The notes under the pieces are model-generated. The model was not told the origin of the DNA. It made no database searches and was given only the letters and a program-made list of their open reading frames with translations. Source: Flavobacteriaceae bacterium GF1 (GTDB lineage Bacteria; Bacteroidota; Bacteroidia; Flavobacteriales; Flavobacteriaceae). Taken from it: a stretch of 64,000 bases of DNA. Both the position numbers and the translations under genes were made by a program. The stretch spans positions 62,001 through 126,000 of the forward strand of contig WNKP01000009.1 in NCBI GenBank assembly GCA_009797885.1. Reading direction: 5' to 3'. Shown here one piece after another: positions 42,697 through 51,434 of the stretch. Within the stretch, counting starts at the first letter, position 1, and the number at the start of each line of letters is the position of its first letter.

Positions 42697-44262
42697 TTAT
42701 GCGCTAACTGCTTCAATATCATTTTCTTCCACAGTTTTCATGAAATCGTTTATGAACGAAGCATCATAGAATTCCGGGATCACATAATCGTCTATGAGCC
42801 ATATGGGTGTATGGAACAAGGCATTGTCTTTGCACCAATCCCTTTGCGCCCATAACACGGTATAATTTTCGTCCTTAAGATGCCCATGGTATTTTTCCAA
42901 ATACGCACTATCCTTGGGACGGGAGAACCAATCATCCGTTTTTTGGAGCAGCGTTTCGAATCCTTCCGCTCTGCAGATTTGAATTAAATTGGCAGCGACT
43001 GCATTGCGCTTTGAGTTGGTTACTTCGTAGTGGTTAAAAATGATTTGAAACCCATACTTGCCCTTATTTTCCCGATAATACGCGTAGAACATGGCAAAGG
43101 CATCTTTGCAATATTTACAGGAAGTGGACAAAACCAAGCGAACAATATGTTCGGCATCCCTGTTACTGGATTCCAATGGGTTGTCTCCTTCCGAGGATGT
43201 AATCCGATCACCATTGGACAGGAGAAGGGAAATGATTTTAGAGGAACGCTTAAACCTTAATAAGTCTATTTGATCCAAGGCAAGCCCATGATTCATTTTT
43301 CTAAGCTTTCTGGAGTGAAATATGATGAACAACGCTATCACATACAGGAGGCCGAAAACGGATACTTCTCTGAGGCTCTCCCATAGGGGTTCCAAGACGA
43401 GTATTGTTTCCTGGGAAGATGTGCCCACTAAAACAATCAGTGCTTGCAGTACAACCAACAAACTGGATAACAGGCATAACCTGCACCAACTTTTCGCGAT
43501 AAACTTTTGAATGAACACCGTAGTCATAACCGCAGCGATGGCCATGGCATATACTGCAACGTGCATGAAATTGAACGAAGGGTAAAACAGGGTAAAAACG
43601 AGGGTGGTTGCAAAAAAGGAGAAGAGGATATCATTAAGGGAAAATAGGGATATGTTGTACTTAACGGAACCCAGTATCTCATGACAGCCGTTTTGCTTTT
43701 CATCCCCGCAGACTTTTGCCCCCAGGATAGAACCCATATTATTGCTTGTCTTAAATATTTCTTCGGAAAGCATAAGTCCCAAAATCCCGATCAAGCAAAA
43801 AAATAGGGCTTGGATTCCTGGCCAGACCAATAGGGTACATATCATGACCAAAAGCATGACCAGTCCTTTTTGCCAAAATGTCCTTTGGACCTTAGTGCTA
43901 TCTTCTTGCTCCGCAATGAGCAGTATCCCATCCCACCGTTTACAAAAATCCTCTTTTGAAATACTGTCCTTGTGATCGGCCAGATGAACCCTGTTCCCGG
44001 ATTGGTGTACATGGGCAAAATATCCATTTTCATTCTCATCCCGTAAAAAGGCAATAAAATTGCTAGGCAAAAATTCCAATTGCCCATGCTCCACCTGTGC
44101 GGCAACATTTTCTATTTTTAGAAATGTTAGGGTCTCTGCCACCGCGTATAGGGAAGGGGTATGTGGGTGACTGAACAGTTGGAGCCTTAGTTCATCCTGG
44201 GATATTTCTATTTTTTCAGCATTGAAATAACTTATGAGGGCTTTAAAAAGTACTTCATCCAT
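42697..44262 (-). CDS. Fusion of C39-like domain, VKOR domain and thioredoxin/DsbA-like domain
   Basis: 521 residues. Residues 1-120 look like a peptidase C39 fold: SHPHTPSLYAVAETLTFLKI then FIAFLRDENENGYFAHVHQ and NRVHLADHKD, with His 84 and Asp 96 in the right places but without the catalytic Cys. Residues 130-320 hold a VKOR domain with four or five helices: loop Cys 185 and Cys 193, active CxxC WCRLC (260, 263). Residues 370-515 are a thioredoxin/DsbA-like domain with SCKYC (382, 385) and cis-Pro in HTPIW (486). VKOR oxidises the thiol partner, here fused. With the Cys-rich GG peptide next door, disulfide formation on the core after leader binding is the obvious idea. No ABC exporter is in the window. 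Confidence 0.85.
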   Translation of the reverse strand: MDEVLFKALISYFNAEKIEISQDELRLQLFSHPHTPSLYAVAETLTFLKIENVAAQVEHGQLEFLPSNFIAFLRDENENGYFAHVHQSGNRVHLADHKDSISKEDFCKRWDGILLIAEQEDSTKVQRTFWQKGLVMLLVMICTLLVWPGIQALFFCLIGILGLMLSEEIFKTSNNMGSILGAKVCGDEKQNGCHEILGSVKYNISLFSLNDILFSFFATTLVFTLFYPSFNFMHVAVYAMAIAAVMTTVFIQKFIAKSWCRLCLLSSLLVVLQALIVLVGTSSQETILVLEPLWESLREVSVFGLLYVIALFIIFHSRKLRKMNHGLALDQIDLLRFKRSSKIISLLLSNGDRITSSEGDNPLESSNRDAEHIVRLVLSTSCKYCKDAFAMFYAYYRENKGKYGFQIIFNHYEVTNSKRNAVAANLIQICRAEGFETLLQKTDDWFSRPKDSAYLEKYHGHLKDENYTVLWAQRDWCKDNALFHTPIWLIDDYVIPEFYDASFINDFMKTVEENDIEAVSA

Positions 44263-44456
44263 AATCCATGCAACTTTACTACAGTAAAATACTATATTTT
44301 AACAAGTAATGGATTACGAAAAAGTAATTCTTATATCAAAAATGCAGTCGAAATACTGAAGTCAACTTTTTTTAAGATGATGGTTGTCATAGCGGTATAC
44401 CATCCAAGTAGTGCGGTCGGTTTTCCCCTACCAAGGTGAAGAACGATAATCCGTGC

Positions 44457-44915
44457 CTACTTTTCCTGTAAGCTTACCCGTACGGCATTCATTCCACGCT
44501 GTCCCTTTTCCAGTTCAAAAGTGACGTTGTCGTTCTCGTTGATTTCATCATTGAGACCGCTCACATGACAGAAGTATTTTTCCTGGGTTTCCGAGTCCAT
44601 AATAAAACCAAACCCTTTGGAATGGTCAAAGAAAGCCACCTTTCCTTTTCTAATGGGATCAAATTCCTCTTCGATATCTTCCTTTTGCGGGATGCCCAGA
44701 ACAATGTCCTCTGCTTCCACTTTGATTTTTTCCGATGGATCTGGAGGTGTGTCCGTTAAATTGCCGTATTGGTCAACATAAGCAAAGGGGATACCTCCCC
44801 CACTCTCTTTGGCCTCGGCTTTGCGGGCTTCTTTTTTCTTTTGTTTTTCTTCCCTTTTCTTTAAGCGTTTTTTTTCTTTTTCGCGTTTACCAAAAGTCTG
44901 TTGTGATTTTGCCAT
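44457..44915 (-). CDS. Cold-shock-domain protein with basic coiled N-terminal extension
   Basis: 152 residues. The first 40 are highly charged (FGKREKEKKRLKKREEKQKK), then a linker (about 40-85), and a cold-shock domain from about 88: RKGKVAFFDHSKGFGFIMD contains the RNP1 motif KGFGFI and YFCHVSGL is RNP2-like. It binds single-stranded RNA or DNA. The basic coil is unlike ordinary Csp proteins and might tether it to ribosomes or RNA. It lies about 115 bases downstream of the short csp gene on the same strand but beyond its terminator, so it is separately expressed or partly read through. Confidence 0.88.
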   Translation of the reverse strand: MAKSQQTFGKREKEKKRLKKREEKQKKKEARKAEAKESGGGIPFAYVDQYGNLTDTPPDPSEKIKVEAEDIVLGIPQKEDIEEEFDPIRKGKVAFFDHSKGFGFIMDSETQEKYFCHVSGLNDEINENDNVTFELEKGQRGMNAVRVSLQEK

Positions 44916-44978
44916 AAAATGTGTTCTTCCTACAAGTTAGTGCTTTTATATGGCATGACGGACAAATCCAACAAATAA

Positions 44979-45009
44979 AAAAGGCCCACCTCATACGGAT
45001 GGACCTTTT
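44979..45009 (-). terminator. Terminator-like hairpin after the csp gene
   Basis: An imperfect stem (AAAAGGCCCACC against GATGGACCTTTT, with two mismatches) follows the csp stop by 20 bases on the minus strand and ends in a T-rich run. Confidence 0.6.
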
Positions 45010-45028
45010 CATTCACTGGTACAATGTC

Positions 45029-45220
45029 TTATATAACTCTTACATTAACTGCATTTAAACCTTTTCTTCCTTGTTCCAAATCAAATTCAACTTGGTCGCC
45101 TTCGCGAATTTCGTCAATCAATCCAGAAACATGTACGAAGTGTTCTTTGTCGGCACCCTCTTCATTAATAAACCCAAATCCTTTGGTGTCGTTGAAGAAT
45201 TTTACTGTTCCTTTACTCAT
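45029..45220 (-). CDS. cspA: Cold shock protein (CspA family)
   Basis: 63 residues from the ATG at 45220, starting MSKGTVKFFNDTKGFGFI with the RNP1 motif, then EHFVHVSGL (RNP2) and ending RKGLNAVNVRVI. The length is that of a single OB-fold Csp. A longer frame to 45253 is the 5' leader. It binds nascent or structured mRNA in the cold. Typical csp genes have a long leader controlling translation; about 170 bases separate its start from the gene on the other strand. A terminator-like hairpin follows. Confidence 0.92.
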   Translation of the reverse strand: MSKGTVKFFNDTKGFGFINEEGADKEHFVHVSGLIDEIREGDQVEFDLEQGRKGLNAVNVRVI

Positions 45221-45391
45221 TTTACTGTTATTTGTTACTAAAATTGACTGCAAAGGTGAGGCTAATATTTGTATACCCCACTATTTATTTTGTTTCTTTT
45301 AAGCGATATGGGTTTTCCCCTTGACCATTGCCCAGACCATCCTTGGTACTATTGATAGCCTTTATTGCTTATAATTAACTACCTTTTGGAC

Positions 45392-46216
45392 ATGAAATAT
45401 GGGATTAAGTTTGTACTGATATGTTTGTTGATCATTGGATTTTCCCGTGCCCAAAGTCCAAGGTTTGATCTTGATAAAGACCTTTTACTGGCCCAATTTG
45501 ATTGTAAGACGGATGTGGATGACCTCCATACGGTAGCGGCCTTGACCACATTATTGTCGCATCCGGATTTTGGGAATATCAAATACCATGCAGTGGCCGG
45601 GACCTATGGGATACAAGAAGGGCTGTATGTACCCGCAGAGGAACTCTTTGAGCTTGCTTTTGGTGCCAACTGGTCCGATGCCCATGGAAATCATGAAAAA
45701 GCATTGAAAGAAGTACTGGAAAAAGTGGAACGGTCCCTAGATCAAGGTGGGGACATCTGGGTGGCCGATGCCGGACAGTCCGACTTCTCCGCAAAATGGA
45801 TAAAGCTTCTCCTTAAAAGGCAACCAAAAATAAAGGTCAAGGAACGGATTCACATTGTACAACATAGCAATTGGAATGAGGAGGTAACGGCCCCCGAATT
45901 ACTCGAATACGTGAAGGAAACGATTGACTACCACAAGATTCCGGATGGCAATACCATGGGAAATGGAACCCCGGGATTTCGTTCCGATCAACAGATTGAC
46001 TGGAAGCCCTTTCTAAGGGATACCCCCAGTCTTGTCAAAGTTTGGGAAATGGCCATTTCCATTGGCAATTCGTACAACGGAAAGGAGGGACGGTACGTAA
46101 ACACCTCCATTGCATCAGGCGGACTGGATTTTTCCGATCTTTCTGAAATATGCTATATCCTGGGGTTGGAGGATATTAAGGATGCCAATGAATTTTTTCA
46201 GCTTTTGGAGGAATAA
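45392..46216 (+). CDS. Exported nucleoside-hydrolase-fold protein of unknown substrate
   Basis: 274 residues from the ATG at 45392, which begins a signal peptide (MKYGIKFVLICLLIIGF, cleaved after SRAQ). A TTG-started frame would extend nine codons. The segment LLLAQFDCKTDVDDLHTVAA resembles the calcium-binding Asp cluster of nucleoside hydrolases, but with Lys-Thr in place of the first Asp-Asp spacing. The rest (DIWVADAGQSDF, IHIVQHSNWNEE, FRSDQQIDWKPF) fits a ribohydrolase-like fold without the usual His motif. Its substrate may differ from common nucleosides. Convergent with the MORN-repeat gene (8 bases). Confidence 0.65.
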   Translation: MKYGIKFVLICLLIIGFSRAQSPRFDLDKDLLLAQFDCKTDVDDLHTVAALTTLLSHPDFGNIKYHAVAGTYGIQEGLYVPAEELFELAFGANWSDAHGNHEKALKEVLEKVERSLDQGGDIWVADAGQSDFSAKWIKLLLKRQPKIKVKERIHIVQHSNWNEEVTAPELLEYVKETIDYHKIPDGNTMGNGTPGFRSDQQIDWKPFLRDTPSLVKVWEMAISIGNSYNGKEGRYVNTSIASGGLDFSDLSEICYILGLEDIKDANEFFQLLEE

Positions 46217-46224
46217 GCTACAGT

Positions 46225-47094
46225 TTAGCGCCCGGAGTTCTTGTCCTCTTTGACCAGTTCATCGTCCTCCCAAAGGCCACTGGCAACAACATCACTGTTT
46301 TTTCCATAAAAAGTGCCTTCCCCTGTCCGCTCATCATCTTCCCAAAGTCCTACAAATTTTTCACCATTGGGCCAGTAATAGGTCCCCTGACCGTTCCTTT
46401 TGTCATTTTCATATTCCCCTTCATAATAGGCCCCATCTTTCCAATGGTATGTACCCACGCCGTGCCGGTGGTTATCCTTCCACTCCCCAATATAGCGGCT
46501 ACCCGTGCTTAAGATGGCCACACCATAACCATGGGCCTTTCCCTTTCGTACTTGGCCAACATAATATACCAGACTTCCTTTACTATTGGTAAAAGTGATA
46601 TACTCCCCAAATGACTTCTGTTGAAGTTGTTTTTTTAATCGTGTCAATTGCACTTTGGTTTTTTCCAGCACAAAGGACAGGGAGTCCATTTGGTTGACCT
46701 CAGCGGCGAGGATATCCTTTTCAATTTCATCGGATTCCAATCCAACCGAATCCACAGGTTCCTCATAACGTTCCACCGTATTCTCCTGAAGTTCCAAAAA
46801 ACGTTCTGCGATGGCCACGCGCAAACCTATTCCATGCGCACCATCGGCAACGATACGGAGTTCCTCATTCCCATACTGTTCCAGGGCATCTTCATACTTG
46901 CCTGCCACCAATAAGGTATCCACACGTAATAACTCGTGCTGGACTTTTAGCTGACCTTGCAATTCAACCAAATGCTCACCTTGTAGGCGTAATTGGCGTT
47001 GTTGCTGTATGTTGGTGTTCACTACGTACAGTAATGCGGTAATCGCAATGATCAGGGAAAGGAATAAAATGAATTGGGATTTACGGTTTTTCAT
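46225..47094 (-). CDS. MORN-repeat protein with N-terminal membrane anchor
   Basis: 289 residues: an N-terminal helix (about 7-25), a coiled-coil region (about 30-160), then four or five MORN repeats from about 180. Typical units are YIGEWKDNHRHGVGTYHW, YYEGEYENDKRNGQGTYYW and FVGLWEDDERTGEGTFY, each about 23 residues with the GxG core. MORN units bind lipids or build extended beta sheets. It is 34 bases behind the DUF2490 gene and part of a three-gene operon with a second MORN-like protein at its start. Confidence 0.85.
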   Translation of the reverse strand: MKNRKSQFILFLSLIIAITALLYVVNTNIQQQRQLRLQGEHLVELQGQLKVQHELLRVDTLLVAGKYEDALEQYGNEELRIVADGAHGIGLRVAIAERFLELQENTVERYEEPVDSVGLESDEIEKDILAAEVNQMDSLSFVLEKTKVQLTRLKKQLQQKSFGEYITFTNSKGSLVYYVGQVRKGKAHGYGVAILSTGSRYIGEWKDNHRHGVGTYHWKDGAYYEGEYENDKRNGQGTYYWPNGEKFVGLWEDDERTGEGTFYGKNSDVVASGLWEDDELVKEDKNSGR

Positions 47095-47128
47095 CTTAAA
47101 AAAGCATTGTACAATTCCATATACGTAC

Positions 47129-47956
47129 CTAATCCGTAAAATGGATGGCGGGTAGCTTATTTTTTATTTTTCTGATGTCCGGAGAAAAATAGACATGGAA
47201 CCGCATGGTCCAATTTTGCCTAAAAATTCCAGGGTTTTCCAAGGTTTGTCCATGGGAATACATAAGACCTGCCGCTACTTTTAATCGTGGATTTATGATA
47301 TAGCCCAAAGTTGTGGTCAACCTCAAATCTTCCATGACACTGCCCACTACCTCCTTACCACTTTGCATGATCACCTCTGCCTCTGGGGAGACATAAATGG
47401 TCCTGGGTTCCAGTTTATTGCTGTTCAATGGTACTTTGGCCCGAAACATATACCGCCATCGATTTCTGAAAATATAGTCACTATTTTCCGCAAAGCCTTG
47501 TGTCCAACGGTGTTCTATACGAATTCTATGGTAAATCATTGCGCTATATACGGGTTGTGCAAACTGATATTGGTGCCAAATACGCCATTCGGGAACCACA
47601 TTGCGGTCATCCGAAGATTCGTCCGTATTGAAATTGACCCGTAGGACCCCCCCAAGACTGAAGTTGATGTATTTGGAATAAATATATCCAATGGCATGGC
47701 GATTGTAAATCTGCCCGATCTGCCCCATAAATGGCGTACTTTCCGTTTCCACAAAGCGGAAATGGGTTTGGGCATCCCAGTACAATCGATTGCTGATTCG
47801 GATAATTCCATAGGTATTGTACCATACTCTGGTAGTGGGCTCTTTAAACTCCGATTCTTCAGGAAGTACCTCCCCGTTTTGGGCCTTTATTTGTATTGCC
47901 GCCAGAAAAAGGAACAGAGGCAGGATCTTAAAGCGATGTGTATTGGTATTTTGCAT
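47129..47956 (-). CDS. DUF2490 family outer-membrane-barrel-like protein
   Basis: 275 residues with signal (ILPLFLFLAAIQIKA, cleaved after QNG). The pattern WYNTYGIIRISNRLYWDAQTHF and IGYIYSKYINFSLGGVLRV are typical of DUF2490, a family of barrel-like outer-membrane proteins; many strands alternate aromatic and polar residues. It begins 9 bases after the stop of the 647-residue MORN-like protein and precedes the MORN gene, so the three are one operon. Function unknown. Confidence 0.82.
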   Translation of the reverse strand: MQNTNTHRFKILPLFLFLAAIQIKAQNGEVLPEESEFKEPTTRVWYNTYGIIRISNRLYWDAQTHFRFVETESTPFMGQIGQIYNRHAIGYIYSKYINFSLGGVLRVNFNTDESSDDRNVVPEWRIWHQYQFAQPVYSAMIYHRIRIEHRWTQGFAENSDYIFRNRWRYMFRAKVPLNSNKLEPRTIYVSPEAEVIMQSGKEVVGSVMEDLRLTTTLGYIINPRLKVAAGLMYSHGQTLENPGIFRQNWTMRFHVYFSPDIRKIKNKLPAIHFTD

Positions 47957-47965
47957 ATAACGATC

Positions 47966-49909
47966 CTACTTTTCCAATGGTTTCAAATCAAAAAGTGCCA
48001 ATACCGCCAATGGGTCCTGAACCTTTCTTAGTTTTCGTTCCAGTTTTTTGGTGTCTTCCTCCCTGAGCGCAAGCATCCGAAGGTGCAAATCCCTGAAAAG
48101 CAAGGTCATTTCCTTGGCATTGTCACAATTCACTTGGGCTTCAACGGCATCGAGCAAATAAGGAAGGAGTACGGTTTTGTAGGCCGATGTAATTCTTCTT
48201 TTTACTGCCTCCTCCATAATGGTGGCCGTGAAGGGATTGAAAACCGCGTCTTTGTACTTTTCTTCAATTTCAACGGCATTCCTGGGAAGCAGCAGGATCT
48301 GCCCCGAAAGGCTGTCCAGATCCTCCAGACAAGAAATTAAAATATGGGCGCGCCGCAACTTTTCCTGATTTACTTCCATTTTGGAATAGGAAGCGAGCAG
48401 CTGTTCCGAAGTATGGCGTAGATGCTTCAATGCCCTTGACTGTGCCCTGGTTAACTTGCCCAATACGGAATCGGGATATTGGTTCAAGCGATTTGCTTTG
48501 GCAATAAGGGTTTCTTCCAAATCCACAAATTCCTGTTGCTTTTTGTCAAAGGCCAATTTTCCGTTCAGCTGATTGGCAACCTGTTCTACGCTCTTGCGCA
48601 TATAAGAAGCTATTTGATGGATGGATTCCAAATCCTGGCCCGAAAAATTGAATTGCTCGTGATCGGGACCTAAAAAAACCGGTGCTTCGCCATCGTCTGG
48701 AGTAACTTTTATTGAAATGGAAGGTGTTCCTGCAGGGAAAAGTGTTTCAACCAATTTTTTACGGTTTAAACAGTCAACAATGTCCAGTTCGTTGAAATGG
48801 ACCAATTGTAGCAATGGCATTTCATATTCCTGTTGTATGCGCGCAAGTACCCTATGAAGGTAATTGGCTTCGTCGTCCGAACGTTTCAACAAATTGAGTT
48901 GGGTACTTGCCAAAAGTGAAGCCGTGATTTCTTTTGATTCCTTTGTCAGCACCAAAATGCTGTCCAATTGCTGTTTCTCCGCTTCATTTAAAGGATAAAA
49001 AGGCACTAAAGCATTAAACTCCGGAAGAAAACCCGTATTCCCGAACATGCCTAATAGGGTATCTATTTTTGTGTAGTAACGGCCATTTTCCAATAGAAGG
49101 CCATTGATTCCTTTTGATGCATCCCAGGTGCCCGGTACTTTGGATCGGTACAACGACACCAAGGTGGAAAACCCAGCATCCATATGGATGGTTTTGGATG
49201 CCGAAAAGGGATTGGGAAATATTTCGGAGCTGATCACTTCCCCATCCTCCTCCTGTTCAATTCTTGTCAATCGGCCTTCATTAAAAATCCAGTTCTCCGT
49301 ACCGTCCTCATCATTGGAGAAAAGGGACCAACTGTCATGGGCCAATCCATTGCGGAGAAACCGACCGACCAGCGTGCTTTCACCGGTTGCTATGCGGAAG
49401 CTTTGCCGTGGCACGCCTTCCTCAAAAAGGATTTCGCTATAAAAAAGGGTATCGGCGATTTGGGAGTCCTCAATTCTTTTGGCGTTTATTTTCCAGATGC
49501 CCTGTGGCCTGCCATTTTTTAGGGAACCTTCAATCTCCTCCTGATTTCCATTGACATTCACACGGTATTGGTAGCCCACCACCTGGCTGGTACTATCCGT
49601 TTGGAATTCCCCAAATTGAAATAGCCACTTTCCCTGTGGGACTCCATTGGTAAAGTTCCCCAGAATGGAAAACGAGCTATCGTTCTCCTTTAACAAGGCT
49701 TCCAAACTGGAACTTTTCAGACTAAAACCACCATCCAAAATGGTGTCCGTTCCGGAAAATAGATATTCAAACCTGGCCTCACCTCTAAGATTGCCAACAC
49801 GGTAAGTGCCTTGATAGGTCCTTTTGCCCTGCCCCAGGGAAATCCCTATAGTAAAAACGCTAAAAACAATACCCCAAAAAATAGGTTTCCTTATCCAACT
49901 TGATACCAT
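47966..49909 (-). CDS. Large exported protein with N-terminal MORN/YwqK-like repeats, unknown function
   Basis: 647 residues. A signal (IFWGIVFSVFTIGISLGQG) is followed by strand units such as TFTNGVPQGKWLFQFGEFQ, EEIEGSLKNGRPQGIWKI and FLRNGLAHDSWSLFS, each with the GxPxGxW pattern of YwqK/MORN-like repeats. The C-terminal 350 residues are helical, mostly coiled coil, with no known domain. It heads an operon with a DUF2490 barrel and a MORN-repeat protein. A shared envelope structure role is plausible; nothing tested. Confidence 0.7.
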   Translation of the reverse strand: MVSSWIRKPIFWGIVFSVFTIGISLGQGKRTYQGTYRVGNLRGEARFEYLFSGTDTILDGGFSLKSSSLEALLKENDSSFSILGNFTNGVPQGKWLFQFGEFQTDSTSQVVGYQYRVNVNGNQEEIEGSLKNGRPQGIWKINAKRIEDSQIADTLFYSEILFEEGVPRQSFRIATGESTLVGRFLRNGLAHDSWSLFSNDEDGTENWIFNEGRLTRIEQEEDGEVISSEIFPNPFSASKTIHMDAGFSTLVSLYRSKVPGTWDASKGINGLLLENGRYYTKIDTLLGMFGNTGFLPEFNALVPFYPLNEAEKQQLDSILVLTKESKEITASLLASTQLNLLKRSDDEANYLHRVLARIQQEYEMPLLQLVHFNELDIVDCLNRKKLVETLFPAGTPSISIKVTPDDGEAPVFLGPDHEQFNFSGQDLESIHQIASYMRKSVEQVANQLNGKLAFDKKQQEFVDLEETLIAKANRLNQYPDSVLGKLTRAQSRALKHLRHTSEQLLASYSKMEVNQEKLRRAHILISCLEDLDSLSGQILLLPRNAVEIEEKYKDAVFNPFTATIMEEAVKRRITSAYKTVLLPYLLDAVEAQVNCDNAKEMTLLFRDLHLRMLALREEDTKKLERKLRKVQDPLAVLALFDLKPLEK

Positions 49910-50174
49910 TCCGCAAAAAAACTAAAATTCTGGTCGATGATCGTTGGATGTACGAAAAAATTCCGTCCACGGATTACAGCTACCAGAGGAAAATAATCCC
50001 CTTTCCATACATTGTACTATTTCCAAAAAGTAAGTTCCTAACTATGAAGCTATTAATCAGGTAAAAGGGCATGTTATTTTTTAAAAGAACGGTGCTGTCG
50101 ATACTACTTCATGTTGAAGCGTCATGCCATTACCATAGGTTGGCATGGATAACGCTTCCGAAATGGAGTGTGGG

Positions 50175-51377
50175 CTATTCCACCATAGCTATGGAATTGT
50201 CCTTGTAGGTTACCCTATAAATGGCATCACCAAAATCGTCGGAAATCAGCATTGATCCATCTTCCAGAAATAGGATATCCACGGGCCTGCCCCATCGTTC
50301 TTGACTTTCTTCATCCAACCAGCCATCAATAAAAGTGGTATATCCAACAGCTGTATTTCCATCCAATTCTACCAATGAAATGCGATATCCCACCTTTTTG
50401 GATCGGTTCCAGGAACCATGTTCTGCAATAAAGGCATATTTTTTAAAGGACTCTGGAAACATGGTGCCCTCATAGAACTTCACGGACAATGGGGCCACAT
50501 GCGCCCCAAGGTCCTGAATCGGAGGCACATAGTCTTCACAACTTTTATCATTTCCAAATTCCGGATCCACTACGGAACTTCCATGACAAAAGGGATATCC
50601 AAAATGTTGTCCTACTTCCCCCAATCGGTTCAACTCGCAGGGCGGAACGTCATCCCCCATCATGTCCCGACCATTATCCGTAAACCATAATTCCTTGGTT
50701 TGGGGGTGCCAGGTAAATCCTACCGTATTTCGAACGCCATGGGCAACAATCTCCCGATTACCGCCATCGGGGTCCATGCGGGTTATAGAGGCAAAACGCT
50801 TGTCCACAACGGCGCTATCACAAATATTGCAGGGAGCGCCAACAGGAACATAGAGCTTTTCATCAGGTCCAAAAGCAATATATTTCCAACCGTGATGAAA
50901 TTCATCCGGATAGTCATCATAAATCACCACGGGTTCGGGAAGCTGGTCCAAATTTTCTTCAATGGCATCATAGCGCAATAGCCTATTGACCTCGGCAACA
51001 TATAGGGACCCATCCTTAAAAGCAACTCCATTGGGCGTGTTAAGGGTAGTATCCAATACCATAATCTGGTCCGCCTTATGATCTGAATCACCATCAATAA
51101 CGGCATAGAGGGTATTTTCCGTTCTGGAACCCACAAAAAGGGTTCCCTTGTCTCCCAGTGCCATGGAACGTGCGCCATCTATGCGCTCGGCAAAAGTGGT
51201 TATTTGAAAACCTTCCGGTAATCTAAGGGTATTCAGTTTTAGGCTGGTATCGCCAACTGCAGTGCTTGGGAATACTTCTTCGCCCGTTGAATCCTTATTC
51301 GGATGCTTACAAGAGCCCGTAAACAAAAGCAAAAAGGTAGAAAAACAGAGCAGAAAACAGGAATACTTTGCAGTCAT
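50175..51377 (-). CDS. PQQ-dependent sugar dehydrogenase-like lipoprotein (sorbosone/aldose DH family)
   Basis: 400 residues. The signal ends in a lipobox FTGSC. The propeller shows RTENTLYAVIDGD, LYVAEVNRLLRYDA, HHGWKYIAFGPDEKLYVPVG, NTVGFTWHPQTKELWFTDNG and AEHGSWNRSKKVGYR, the standard motifs of PQQ-dependent aldose sugar dehydrogenases. A CxxC pair lies in PCNICD and another Cys pair in the CHGSS and SCED segment, which may hold a disulfide or a heme. It oxidises sugars or related alcohols at the outer face of the membrane, passing electrons to the respiratory chain. Monocistronic. Confidence 0.85.
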   Translation of the reverse strand: MTAKYSCFLLCFSTFLLLFTGSCKHPNKDSTGEEVFPSTAVGDTSLKLNTLRLPEGFQITTFAERIDGARSMALGDKGTLFVGSRTENTLYAVIDGDSDHKADQIMVLDTTLNTPNGVAFKDGSLYVAEVNRLLRYDAIEENLDQLPEPVVIYDDYPDEFHHGWKYIAFGPDEKLYVPVGAPCNICDSAVVDKRFASITRMDPDGGNREIVAHGVRNTVGFTWHPQTKELWFTDNGRDMMGDDVPPCELNRLGEVGQHFGYPFCHGSSVVDPEFGNDKSCEDYVPPIQDLGAHVAPLSVKFYEGTMFPESFKKYAFIAEHGSWNRSKKVGYRISLVELDGNTAVGYTTFIDGWLDEESQERWGRPVDILFLEDGSMLISDDFGDAIYRVTYKDNSIAMVE

Positions 51378-51434
51378 AGCATTTATTTAAAAATGCTAAA
51401 AATACAATAATTCCAACACGGAAAGCTTTGTAAA

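Noticed and set aside
50123-50147. Short ATGCCA/TGGCAT inverted repeat upstream of the PQQ-dehydrogenase stop
   Set aside because: Only a 6-bp stem, no T-run on either strand, so a terminator call is not supported.
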